Assembly (NCBI GenBank): GCA_017403285.1 | Contig: JAFQOI010000015.1 | Coordinates: 1 to 37,778 of the forward strand | Length of the DNA: 37,778 nt | Direction: 5' to 3' | Source: a bacterium | GTDB lineage: Bacteria > Cyanobacteriota > Vampirovibrionia > Gastranaerophilales > Gastranaerophilaceae | Shown here: one piece after another, positions 8,174 to 15,245 of the stretch | How positions within the stretch are numbered: position 1 is the stretch's first letter | Layout: each line of letters starts with the position of its first letter | Made by a program: the position numbers and the translations under genes | The notes under the pieces: model-generated | The model's database searches: none | Told to the model about the DNA's origin: nothing | Seen by the model: the letters and a program-made list of their open reading frames with translations, nothing else

Positions 8174-9519
8174 TGCAGCAATACACACCACCAAACAATC
8201 AAAATTTGCAAGCAATGCTATCAAATCTAAATATTGCAGGATTAAAAGATAAAATTATTTTTACATTTGCAATGATTTTAGTATTCAGATTATGCGCACA
8301 ACTTCCATTGTTTGGAATAGATGCAACAAATTTTGCTAATTTGGCTGCAACTAACAACTTGATAGGCTTCTTAGATATGTTTTCTGGCGGTGCGCTAGGG
8401 AATGTATCTATCATAGCACTTGGAATTGGACCTTACATTACTGCTTCAATTATTATGCAATTATTAGCAGTAGTAATACCAAAGCTTGAACAATTACAAA
8501 AAGAAGAAGGCGAAGCAGGTAGAAGAAAATTATCACAATACACTCGAGTATTTACAATAGTAATTGCAGCACTACAAGCAATTGTTTTTGTTGCATACCT
8601 ATTAAAAACTGCGAGAGCGGCAATTATGCCAGATGTTTCGATTGTTGCATTCGCTATTGGTTCTGTTGTAATTATGACAGCAGGTTCAGCATTTACAATG
8701 TGGCTTGCAGAATTAATGACAGAAAGAGGAATCGGAAATGGTGCTTCTATGTTGATTTTCTGCGGCATCATTTCAAAAATACCATTTTATGCAGGTCAAA
8801 CAGCAACACTTGTAAGAGGCAATGCTTCTTTACAACCAATGCTTGCTATACTACTACTCATTTTTTTCTTGATTATGGTAGTAATCGTAATCCTACATGA
8901 AGCAGCAAGAAAAGTTATAATTGTAAATCCAAGAAGACAAGTTGGAAACAAAGTTTATGGAGGAACAAACACATATATTCCGTTTAAACTTAATCCAGGT
9001 GGAGTTATGCCTATAATTTTCGCAATTGCAATTTTGTTGTTTCCAACAACAATTATACAGATATTTTCTTCCGGAAGTTTTCAAAATGGACCAATTGGTG
9101 AATTTATGCTTCACCTCGCCCACGCTTTGAATCCTTCTGGATTTATATATAATGCTGTATATTTCATTTTAATCGTAGGATTAACATTCTTCTATGCATC
9201 CATTATTCCAAATATGCAACCAAAGGAAATTGCAAACAATTTGAAGAAATATGGTTCTTCAATTCCTGGAATAAAACCAGGTAAGCCAACAGCAGAAGCA
9301 ATTGATAGAATATTAAGCAAAACAACATTTATCGGTGCTTTTGCATTAGGTATTATTGCATTATGTCCTGCAATTGCTTGTTCTTTAACAGGAATAACAA
9401 CCTTGCATGGAATAGGAGCAACATCTCTCATAATTATGGTTGGAGTAGCACTTGATTTCTTAAATCAAGTAAGAACAAATCTTCTACCTAAAAATTATGA
9501 AAGTTTTCTAAAACAATAA
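8173..9519 (+). CDS. secY: Preprotein translocase subunit SecY
   Basis: SecY is the channel of the Sec translocon in the cytoplasmic membrane. The 448-residue protein has about ten transmembrane helices. Visible family motifs include FRLCAQLPLFGID in TM1, FSGGALGNVSIIALGIGPYI in the plug/TM2 region, and ERGIGNGASMLIFCGI. The long cytoplasmic loop ends with NPGGVMPIIFA, and the last loop has KKYGSSIPGIKPGKPT. It follows rplO as in most spc operons and ends the transcript at a strong terminator. Confidence 0.97.
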   Translation: MQQYTPPNNQNLQAMLSNLNIAGLKDKIIFTFAMILVFRLCAQLPLFGIDATNFANLAATNNLIGFLDMFSGGALGNVSIIALGIGPYITASIIMQLLAVVIPKLEQLQKEEGEAGRRKLSQYTRVFTIVIAALQAIVFVAYLLKTARAAIMPDVSIVAFAIGSVVIMTAGSAFTMWLAELMTERGIGNGASMLIFCGIISKIPFYAGQTATLVRGNASLQPMLAILLLIFFLIMVVIVILHEAARKVIIVNPRRQVGNKVYGGTNTYIPFKLNPGGVMPIIFAIAILLFPTTIIQIFSSGSFQNGPIGEFMLHLAHALNPSGFIYNAVYFILIVGLTFFYASIIPNMQPKEIANNLKKYGSSIPGIKPGKPTAEAIDRILSKTTFIGAFALGIIALCPAIACSLTGITTLHGIGATSLIIMVGVALDFLNQVRTNLLPKNYESFLKQ

Positions 9520-9520
9520 G

Positions 9521-9549
9521 AAAAAAGAGTCCGAAAGGACTCTTTTTTT
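9521..9549 (+). terminator. Intrinsic terminator after secY
   Basis: A 12-bp perfect stem AAAAAAGAGTCC / GGACTCTTTTTT closes a GAAA tetraloop and is followed by U residues. This textbook terminator separates secY from adk, which then has its own promoter. Confidence 0.93.
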
Positions 9550-9550
9550 A

Positions 9551-9559
9551 TGATATAAT
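9551..9559 (+). promoter_or_regulatory. Extended -10 promoter of adk
   Basis: TGATATAAT is a perfect extended -10 element (TG-N-TATAAT) starting two bases past the terminator U-run. No good -35 lies at the right distance, as is usual for extended -10 promoters. It would drive adk-map and the nuclease gene. Confidence 0.6.
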
Positions 9560-9591
9560 TTTTTTGTTAGTAAACCGAGATAGGCAAATAA

Positions 9592-10263
9592 ATGAAACAA
9601 AAATATATTTTTATAGGTCCTCCAGGCAGTGGAAAAGGGACACAAACAAAAATGCTTTCAAAAGATATAAATCTTCCACATATTGACACTGGTTCTCTTC
9701 TAAGGGAATCTATTGCTTCTGGAAGTGAAGAAGGTATTATTGCAAATAGTTTTATGGAAAAAGGGCAACTCGTTCCAATAAGTCTTGTTTCTAAAGTTAT
9801 AAAAAAAAGATTATTAAAAGATGATGCAAAAAATGGATTCATCCTTGATGGATATCCTAGAAGTTTGGAACAAGCATTCGCACTTGATATAATACTTGAA
9901 GAAATTGACAATGATAAAAATACAGAACCTATTGTTTTTTATTTTGATGTTGCACAAGAAAAACTAATTGAAAGACTTGTAAATAGACGTTCTTGTTCTG
10001 AGTGTGGTGCAATATATAATATAAAGTCAATGGACATTAAAGATGAAACAACTTGTCCAAGCTGTGGTGGAAGACTTATTCGAAGAGATGATGATACAGA
10101 AGAAGTTGCGATTAAAAGATTTGAAACATATTTCAAAGAAACTGCACCACTAATTGACTTATATGAAAAAAGAGGTCAACTTGTAAAATTAGATGCAAGT
10201 TTAGATATTGATACTATATACAAAAATCTTACAGGAGCAATAAAAGAAAATGTCAATATATAG
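9592..10263 (+). CDS. adk: Adenylate kinase (zinc-finger LID type)
   Basis: Adk catalyses AMP + ATP = 2 ADP in the cytoplasm. The 223-residue long-form enzyme has the P-loop GPPGSGKGT (9-17), the AMP-binding IDTGSLLR (31-38) and LDGYPRS (85-91). Its LID domain carries four cysteines, C135, C138, C155 and C158, in a CxxC...CxxC zinc site as in Gram-positive enzymes. The ATG follows a modest ATAGG site. It stays next to secY and map as in the spc operon, but is separated from secY by a terminator and promoter. Its 3' end overlaps map by 14 bp. Confidence 0.97.
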   Translation: MKQKYIFIGPPGSGKGTQTKMLSKDINLPHIDTGSLLRESIASGSEEGIIANSFMEKGQLVPISLVSKVIKKRLLKDDAKNGFILDGYPRSLEQAFALDIILEEIDNDKNTEPIVFYFDVAQEKLIERLVNRRSCSECGAIYNIKSMDIKDETTCPSCGGRLIRRDDDTEEVAIKRFETYFKETAPLIDLYEKRGQLVKLDASLDIDTIYKNLTGAIKENVNI

Positions 10264-11002
10264 AAAATCAAAATTTGAAATAAATTTGATGAAACAAGCA
10301 GGAAATGTTGTTGCTCTTGTTCATGCTGCAATGAAAGAAACAATAAAACCAGGCATTACAACAAAAGAACTTGATAATTTAGCACATAGAATAATAAAAG
10401 CAAATAAAGCCGAACCAACTTTTCTTGGCTATCATGGTTTTCCTGCTACTATTTGCGCATCAATAAATGAACAAGTTGTACACGGTATCCCATCAAATGA
10501 TATTATTTTGAAAGAAGGCGACATTATAAGTGTTGATGTTGGTGCCACATTCAAAGGTTTTGTTGGCGATAGTGCATGGACATACGCCGTTGGCAATATC
10601 TCAGAAGAAAACAAAATGCTACTAAAAGCAACTGAAGAATCATTATTTTCTGGATTAGAACACATGAAGAGCAATGACAGATTAGAAAATGTTGCCGGTG
10701 CAATAGAAGATGTTGCAAAAAAATACAAATTGGGAATAGTAAGACAGTACGGCGGACACGGCGTAGGAAGAGAAATGCACGAGGATCCGTTTGTATTCAA
10801 CTACAGAACAAACAATCAACTAATTCTTCAAAAAGGCATGACCATTGCAATAGAACCTATGTTAAATCTTGGTTGCGATGATGTTATTGTCCTTGATGAT
10901 AATTGGACGGTCGTAACAAAGGACAAAAAAGCTTCAGCACACTTTGAACACACAGTTCACGTTACTGATAATGGTCCAGAGATACTAACAAAATTACTAT
11001 AA
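10250..11002 (+). CDS. map: Type I methionine aminopeptidase
   Basis: This enzyme removes the N-terminal Met from nascent proteins. The 250 residues cover the pita-bread fold with all five metal ligands at the expected places: D96 and D107 (VDVGATFKGFVGDSAW), H170 (GGHGVGREMHEDP), E202 (IAIEPMLNLG) and E233 (AHFEHTVHV). The substrate His residues are H79 and H177. There is no N-terminal SH3-binding or zinc-finger extension, so it is the type Ia form. It overlaps adk, giving translational coupling. infA, common after map in this operon, is absent. Confidence 0.97.
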   Translation: MSIYRKSKFEINLMKQAGNVVALVHAAMKETIKPGITTKELDNLAHRIIKANKAEPTFLGYHGFPATICASINEQVVHGIPSNDIILKEGDIISVDVGATFKGFVGDSAWTYAVGNISEENKMLLKATEESLFSGLEHMKSNDRLENVAGAIEDVAKKYKLGIVRQYGGHGVGREMHEDPFVFNYRTNNQLILQKGMTIAIEPMLNLGCDDVIVLDDNWTVVTKDKKASAHFEHTVHVTDNGPEILTKLL

Positions 11003-11012
11003 GGAATAAAAT

Positions 11013-11522
11013 ATGATAGAAATGAAAGTTATGGGGATTGCAATAGATACAGCAACCGGTTCACCGATAATCGTATTAAATGACAAAAACAATAGAAAGG
11101 CACTTCCAATATGGATTGGTAGCGCAGAGGCAAGTGCAATTATAAGAAAAATTGAAAACATAAAAGTTGCAAGACCAATGACACATGACCTTATCGTAGA
11201 TATCGTCGAAAAAACTGGTTACACAATTGACAGAGTTGCAATCAATGATGTTGAAAATGAAACTTATTTTTCTACTATATACTTACTTTCATCAGATGGA
11301 AAAGAAATAGAAATAGACGCAAGACCTTCTGATGCAATTGCTGTTGCAATAAGAGTTGAAGCCCCAATTTTTGTATCTGCTAAAGTTTTAGCAGATGGCA
11401 GTGTTTCTTGTGATAGTACTAAAGATGAAGAAGAATCAGAAGAATTTAGAAATTTTGTACAAAGCATAAAACCATCAGATTTTGAGCGTCTTCTTAAAGA
11501 TGATAAACAATCTGACCAATAG
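11013..11522 (+). CDS. Bifunctional nuclease family protein (BFN, DUF151)
   Basis: This 169-residue protein matches the DUF151/bifunctional nuclease family. Its N-terminus reads MKVMGIAIDTATGSPIIVL, then KALPIWIGSAEASAI, and a downstream IDARPSDAIAVAIR block is typical. Members have been reported to have RNase and DNase activity, but their role in bacteria is mostly unclear. The C-terminus is acidic. It lies 10 bp after map and probably ends the adk operon, although I see no terminator after it. Confidence 0.85.
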   Translation: MIEMKVMGIAIDTATGSPIIVLNDKNNRKALPIWIGSAEASAIIRKIENIKVARPMTHDLIVDIVEKTGYTIDRVAINDVENETYFSTIYLLSSDGKEIEIDARPSDAIAVAIRVEAPIFVSAKVLADGSVSCDSTKDEEESEEFRNFVQSIKPSDFERLLKDDKQSDQ

Positions 11523-11673
11523 AAATACTATCTTTAAAAACAGAAGAAATATAATCACTACTTATGCTTGAATCAACTTGAGATGATATTGTATTTTTTT
11601 CATCATATATACCAAGATGACACAGCCCAACTGTTGTATCTTTACAAAAGATATCAAATATATATTTTAGCAT
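11494..11673 (-). CDS. Possible small protein, reverse strand (59 aa)
   Basis: An open frame from ATG (11673) with a good Shine-Dalgarno sequence (GAAAGG, 5-base spacing) encodes 59 residues. It starts MLKYIFDIFCKD and contains GLCHLGIYDEK and a Ser/Asp-rich second half. It matches no family I know. It converges on the nuclease gene and overlaps its last 29 bp. The ribosome binding site and the otherwise empty 220-bp gap argue for it; short length, no terminator and no known homologue argue against. Confidence 0.35.
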   Translation of the reverse strand: MLKYIFDIFCKDTTVGLCHLGIYDEKNTISSQVDSSISSDYISSVFKDSISIGQIVYHL

Positions 11674-11701
11674 ATACACCTTTCTAATCTTGATGTATAA
11701 T
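11673..11701 (+). promoter_or_regulatory. Promoter of the DUF1858 gene
   Basis: TATACA (11673-11678), a 17-bp spacer and a consensus TATAAT (11696-11701) lie 43 bp ahead of the DUF1858 start. They overlap the 5' end of the possible reverse-strand small ORF. Confidence 0.5.
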
Positions 11702-11743
11702 TTTTAATAATAAATACAGAAAAATCAAGGAAAGGTCATTAAT

Positions 11744-11944
11744 ATGAGTAAAATTACAAAAGATATGGGTTTATTAGATATAGTTCAAAACTATCCTGAA
11801 ACAATTGAAGTTTTTCAAAAATATGGTTTGGGATGTTTAGGCTGTGCAGCAGCAAGATTTGAAAATCTTGAAGCAGGTGCAAAAGTTCATGGTATAGACG
11901 TTGAAAAAATGGTTGAGGATTTAAACGCAGCTATTGTTCGATAA
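11744..11944 (+). CDS. DUF1858 domain-containing small protein
   Basis: A 66-residue protein consisting of one DUF1858 domain. MSKITKDMGLLDIVQNYPET leads to the CLGC pair (C31, C34), followed by ENLEAGAKVHGIDVEKMVEDLN. This domain also occurs near hybrid-cluster proteins and fused to redox proteins. The CxxC suggests a redox or metal-binding role, though its biochemistry is not established. A strong AAGGAAAGG site precedes the ATG. It appears monocistronic, with its own promoter and a hairpin after it. Confidence 0.85.
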   Translation: MSKITKDMGLLDIVQNYPETIEVFQKYGLGCLGCAAARFENLEAGAKVHGIDVEKMVEDLNAAIVR

Positions 11945-11955
11945 ACTAAAATTGT

Positions 11956-12026
11956 AAAAACTTTTGTTATTCTAATACTTATCACTAAAATTTGTTAATA
12001 TTAGCGTGACAAAAGTTTTTGTTTTT
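11956..12026 (+). terminator. Long two-part hairpin between DUF1858 gene and rplI
   Basis: AAAAACTTTTGT (11956-11967) pairs perfectly with ACAAAAGTTTTT (12009-12020). Inside it CTAATA (11972-11977) pairs with TATTAG (11999-12004), with a symmetric 4x4 internal loop between the helices. A U-rich tract (12019-12026) follows. The likely role is termination of the DUF1858 transcript; it may overlap the rplI promoter region. The 4x4 internal loop and 21-base apical loop are unusual for a plain terminator. Confidence 0.6.
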
Positions 12027-12063
12027 ATTATGATTATTCATAAATACAGTAAGGAGACAAGAA

Positions 12064-12564
12064 ATGGAATTAATTCTAAAGAAAGATGTACAAAATATCG
12101 GTGAAGCCGGTGATATAGTTAACGTAAAAGATGGTTATGCAAGAAATTTCTTATTGCCACAAAACTTTGCAGAAATTGCAACAAAAGGCGCTAAAGAAAA
12201 CAGAGAAAAAAATCTTGCTAGAATTAAAGCAAAACAAGAAAAATTACATGCTGAAGCATTAGAAAACGCAAAGAAAATAGAAGGAATTGGTGTTTTAGAA
12301 TTTTCAGCAAAAGCAGGTGAAAGCGGAAAATTATTTGGCGCAATTACTACAAAAAAACTTGCTGAAGAAATCAAAGCAAAATCAGGTGTTGAAGTTGACA
12401 GAAAAAATATTTCTCTAGACGCACCTGTTAATAAACTTGGCAAATTCAATATGCAAATCAAATTAACATCAAAAGTTAAAGTTGCGTTAGAAATCAACGT
12501 AACTGCTTCTGAAGTGTTGAAAGAAGAAATTGCTGAAACAGTTGAAGAAAATACTGAAGAATAG
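12064..12564 (+). CDS. rplI: 50S ribosomal protein L9 (bL9)
   Basis: L9 binds 23S rRNA domain V and extends from the ribosome, affecting frame maintenance. The 166 residues show the signature MELILKKDVQNIGEAGDIVNVKDGYARNFLLP, which is continuous over the N-domain, then the long connecting helix, then the C-domain with GKLFGAITTKKLAEEI. An acidic tail extends it slightly beyond the usual 150 residues. The Shine-Dalgarno AAGGAGA is strong. It is not next to rpsF or rpsR, its common partners. A structured region follows within 30 bp. Confidence 0.97.
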   Translation: MELILKKDVQNIGEAGDIVNVKDGYARNFLLPQNFAEIATKGAKENREKNLARIKAKQEKLHAEALENAKKIEGIGVLEFSAKAGESGKLFGAITTKKLAEEIKAKSGVEVDRKNISLDAPVNKLGKFNMQIKLTSKVKVALEINVTASEVLKEEIAETVEENTEE

Positions 12565-12591
12565 TATTATTAAGTAAAGAGGAAAATAACA

Positions 12592-12645
12592 ATGTCTTAC
12601 ATTCAAAATCGACGTTATAACAATAAAGGAGGCTTTATTATATAA
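12592..12645 (+). CDS. Possible 17-codon leader peptide
   Basis: ATG with an AGAGGA Shine-Dalgarno sequence nine bases upstream opens a 17-residue frame, MSYIQNRRYNNKGGFII. It starts 27 bp after rplI. The ORF lies inside a long inverted repeat, and its Gly-Gly codons contain AGGAGG, which can also pair with the terminator arm at 12691-12696. The Arg-Arg (CGA CGT) and Asn-Asn pairs are the obvious candidate stall sites if it acts as a leader. Translation is not proven. Confidence 0.4.
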   Translation: MSYIQNRRYNNKGGFII

Positions 12646-12662
12646 AGTATCGATTTTGATGT
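12599..12662 (+). promoter_or_regulatory. Long stem-loop with competing inner hairpins
   Basis: ACATTCAAAATCGA (12599-12612) pairs with TCGATTTTGATGT (12650-12662), giving about 13 bp with a single bulged U. Inside, AATAAAG (12622-12628) pairs perfectly with CTTTATT (12633-12639), leaving GAGG as the loop. The same CTTTAT can instead pair with ATAAAG (12642-12647). These mutually exclusive helices around a Shine-Dalgarno-like AGGAGG suggest a conformational switch. Confidence 0.5.
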
Positions 12663-12685
12663 AAAAAATTGTTACAATGATATAA

Positions 12686-12719
12686 AAAAACCTCCTGTTT
12701 TAGTCTTCAGGAGGTTTTT
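12686..12719 (+). terminator. Intrinsic terminator/attenuator with CCTCCT arm
   Basis: AAAACCTCCTG pairs with CAGGAGGTTTT around a 10-base loop and runs into U residues, a strong terminator. Its left arm CCTCCT (12691-12696) can also pair with AGGAGG at 12627-12632 upstream. The hairpin could therefore be part of an attenuator rather than a simple end of the rplI transcript. Confidence 0.85.
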
Positions 12720-12746
12720 AAATATAAAGAATGGAGTATGTAAGAT

Positions 12747-12830
12747 ATGAATAAAATTCGACGTAGATCTGAACAAAAGAAGGCAAATGCCCCATTTGTC
12801 AGATTAATGAATTTAGTTTGGGGCTTGTAA
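12747..12830 (+). CDS. Possible small basic protein (27 aa)
   Basis: ATG with GGAG ten bases upstream opens a 27-residue frame. The first half is very basic (MNKIRRRSEQKKAN) and the second is hydrophobic (APFVRLMNLVWGL). It ends 22 bp before the next gene. Its coding DNA includes a perfect small hairpin, CAAATG-CCC-CATTTG (12784-12798), and an alternative GCCCCA/TGGGGC pairing (12789-12794/12819-12824). It resembles no family I know. It could be a real small peptide, a leader of the following gene, or chance. Confidence 0.35.
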   Translation: MNKIRRRSEQKKANAPFVRLMNLVWGL

Positions 12831-12852
12831 TTAGCAAAAAAGGAAAGTAGAA

Positions 12853-14220
12853 ATGTCAATACAAGCTATAACTACAAAAGTAGTTTCAACTCTAGGGAAT
12901 AAGGATTCACTTATTCCAATAATGATAAAAGATGGTGTAGATTCAACCAGTTTAACCTTAAAGTCATTCAAAGAAGGTGGACCAGTAGAAGGTATAGATA
13001 GAGCAATAGATGAGTTTGGCACACAAGCCATATGGATTGGTGGCATTCCATTTTTTAAAAAACTCATTGATGTAACAGCATATAAAAAAGCAAAAATAAA
13101 CCCACTCGTTGACCCAAGAATCATAGCAAATGAAGAATATGCAAAATGGGCAACAGAAAATGCAAATGGACTTATGAACAACAGCAAAGTCCAAACCGTA
13201 AAATCAGCATTAACTGATGCTCTTAAAGATGGGGGAAACCTTGCGAAAAACTTATACAAAGGTAAAGTAATTGCCGCAACAGCATTGACTCTTGCTGCAT
13301 TTTTTACACTAACAAAAATAAAACAAAAAAGAACAAAAGACACAACAATCAACGAATTAATTGCTTTAAAAAAACATGAATCAACGAAATACAATCAAGA
13401 TATATTTTTAAAAGAATCTACTAGCACAGTTTTTAAGGATATAAATGATAAATTTATCAACAACACGTCAAATCCTTCTTTCAAAGGAACAATGAAAAAT
13501 GTTGTTGATGCGATAATGTTCAATCCTGTACACAATATGAAAGTTATTGATGCTGGTATAACAACAGAAAGACTTGTATGTTCAAGAAATGCAACAGAAT
13601 TTGTTGAACACGGAATTAAAGAAGGTATATTCTTATTCTTCATTTACGGATTTGGAAATCTAATCGAAAAAGGCATAAACAATTTATCAGAAAAAGTTCT
13701 TAAAAAGCCTATTGATTTGAAAATTGATGTATTAATGGATGATGAATTAAAGAAAATTTTATCATCCGGAAAAATCGCAGAACAAGTAGCAAAAATGCCT
13801 GCAGCAGATAAATCTTTAACAGAAAAATTAAGTTTTATCTCACAAAATCCAGACAACATTATTGTAAAAGCAGCAAAAAAATCAGGTATTGTTGGAACAG
13901 TAAAAGATAAAGCTGGCAACATATTTGTTGACACATCAAAATACATTGATACAAAAGAAGTAGAAGCATTAGCAGAAAAACTTTTAAATATAGATAATAA
14001 ATTCAAAGCTTCTGGTGAAACAGTTGAAAAATTCCTTTCAAAAACAAAAGGTTTGAAAGTTCTTTCTACAACAGCAAATATAGCAATTTCTTGTTTTGTT
14101 CTTGGTTTTGTAATACCTAAATTAATATATGCATACAGAGAATGGAAAACAGGTAGTACGAAGTTTCACGTCACAGAAGATATAAAAAACAATCACAATA
14201 AAAAAGAGAAAAAGGCATAA
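12853..14220 (+). CDS. Hypothetical membrane protein (455 aa)
   Basis: I do not recognise this protein. It has likely transmembrane segments at about 138-156, 258-274 and 405-428, and a basic C-terminal tail rich in Asn, Lys and His. No Sec signal peptide is visible, so the N-terminal 135 residues are probably cytoplasmic. A central block includes NPSFKGTMKNVVDAIMFNP (207-225). A good AAAGGAAAG site precedes the ATG. Two small ORFs and a terminator precede it, and its own terminator overlaps the stop codon, so it is probably its own transcription unit. No enzyme motif is seen. Confidence 0.8.
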   Translation: MSIQAITTKVVSTLGNKDSLIPIMIKDGVDSTSLTLKSFKEGGPVEGIDRAIDEFGTQAIWIGGIPFFKKLIDVTAYKKAKINPLVDPRIIANEEYAKWATENANGLMNNSKVQTVKSALTDALKDGGNLAKNLYKGKVIAATALTLAAFFTLTKIKQKRTKDTTINELIALKKHESTKYNQDIFLKESTSTVFKDINDKFINNTSNPSFKGTMKNVVDAIMFNPVHNMKVIDAGITTERLVCSRNATEFVEHGIKEGIFLFFIYGFGNLIEKGINNLSEKVLKKPIDLKIDVLMDDELKKILSSGKIAEQVAKMPAADKSLTEKLSFISQNPDNIIVKAAKKSGIVGTVKDKAGNIFVDTSKYIDTKEVEALAEKLLNIDNKFKASGETVEKFLSKTKGLKVLSTTANIAISCFVLGFVIPKLIYAYREWKTGSTKFHVTEDIKNNHNKKEKKA

Positions 14221-14236
14221 AATAAATGCCTTTTTT
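14209..14236 (+). terminator. Intrinsic terminator overlapping the stop of the 455-aa gene
   Basis: AAAAAGGCAT pairs with ATGCCTTTTT around a 7-base loop, followed by more T residues. The left arm contains the final Lys-Ala codons and part of the stop codon. Confidence 0.85.
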
Positions 14237-14245
14237 CTTTTGATA

Positions 14246-14254
14246 TGTTAAAAT
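14246..14254 (+). promoter_or_regulatory. Extended -10 promoter of the radical SAM operon
   Basis: TGTTAAAAT fits TG-N-TAAAAT. It lies 22 bp upstream of the first radical SAM start and about 10 bp after the preceding terminator, the same arrangement as before adk. Confidence 0.5.
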
Positions 14255-14276
14255 TTGGAAGAAAGGGGATATTCGT

Positions 14277-15245
14277 TTGCGCTATAAAAGCTGTTACTGG
14301 ATAGAATCTGGAATAAATTTTGATATTGATGCATATAAAGTATGTTGTCTTTACAGTGCAAAAGGCGGGGGAAATACCATTATTGAAGACAATTACAAAG
14401 GGAAACCAATCAATTGGGATAAAGTCTTTGCTTTCAAAAAAATGATGAAAGACCTTCATAAAAATGGCAAAACGTATCCAAAATGTGAAGGATGTATTTT
14501 TCTTGAAGAACGAGATTGGGATGATGACCATTCAAAAATAAGTATGATAAATCTTGATTATTGGACAAAATGTAATTCAGAATGTTCTTATTGCCACACA
14601 ATGAAGGATAAAAAGAGATATAACAGTTTCAAAAACTACAATTTCCTTCCAATATTAAAAGATATGATAAAAAGAGACATTTTAAGACCCAATGGGCACG
14701 TCAGTTTTGGCGGAGGAGAAGTTACTCTTTTAAAAGAATTTGATAAACTTTTAAATATTTTTATGGATTTTGGATTCCCACTTACAAGAATACATTCTTC
14801 TGCAATATTATACTCAAAAGCAGTTGAAAAAGGGTTAAAGCAAGGCTGTGTTGACTTAATCGTATCAATAGATGCAGGTTCAAAAGAAATGCATAAAAAA
14901 GTTAAAGGTGTTTCGTCATATGACAAAGTATGGAAAAATCTAAAAAAATACAGTTCAGTACAAAAGGACCCATTCGCAGTAAAAACAAAATATATACTCA
15001 TTCCAGAGGTTAATGATACACATGAAGAAATAGATTTATGGCTAAAAAAAACAAAGGAAGCCGGGATAAATTGCGTTTTACATGAAATAGAATCAAAATG
15101 GTTTTATGCAAGAAGAGATAATGTCCCAGATGACATTATAGAATTCTTTACTTATGCAAAATCAAAAGCAGAAGAACTTGGACTTAAGTATGAATTATAC
15201 GAAAGAGCCGAGCATATGATGAAATTTTACGAGGAAAAAACCTAA
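14277..15245 (+). CDS. Radical SAM protein with N-terminal cysteine-rich (twitch/SPASM-like) domain, copy 1
   Basis: This 322-residue protein carries the radical SAM motif CNSECSYC (C99, C103, C106), which binds a [4Fe-4S] cluster and SAM, and a GGE motif in FGGGEVT (144-150). Before that, C6, the C23-C24 pair and CEGC (C70, C73) resemble a twitch/SPASM auxiliary-cluster domain, here N-terminal rather than C-terminal. The arrangement recalls the N-terminal-twitch radical SAM group (inference). It starts at TTG with AAAGGGG eight bases upstream. It overlaps the next paralogue by one base. The substrate is unknown; peptide, sugar or nucleotide-sugar modification are all possible. Confidence 0.85.
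   Translation: MRYKSCYWIESGINFDIDAYKVCCLYSAKGGGNTIIEDNYKGKPINWDKVFAFKKMMKDLHKNGKTYPKCEGCIFLEERDWDDDHSKISMINLDYWTKCNSECSYCHTMKDKKRYNSFKNYNFLPILKDMIKRDILRPNGHVSFGGGEVTLLKEFDKLLNIFMDFGFPLTRIHSSAILYSKAVEKGLKQGCVDLIVSIDAGSKEMHKKVKGVSSYDKVWKNLKKYSSVQKDPFAVKTKYILIPEVNDTHEEIDLWLKKTKEAGINCVLHEIESKWFYARRDNVPDDIIEFFTYAKSKAEELGLKYELYERAEHMMKFYEEKT

Noticed and set aside
14245-14304. Small ORF starting MLKFGRKGIF ahead of the radical SAM genes
   Set aside because: It overlaps the extended -10 and the ribosome binding site of the radical SAM gene and has no Shine-Dalgarno of its own; it is unlikely to be the precursor peptide.
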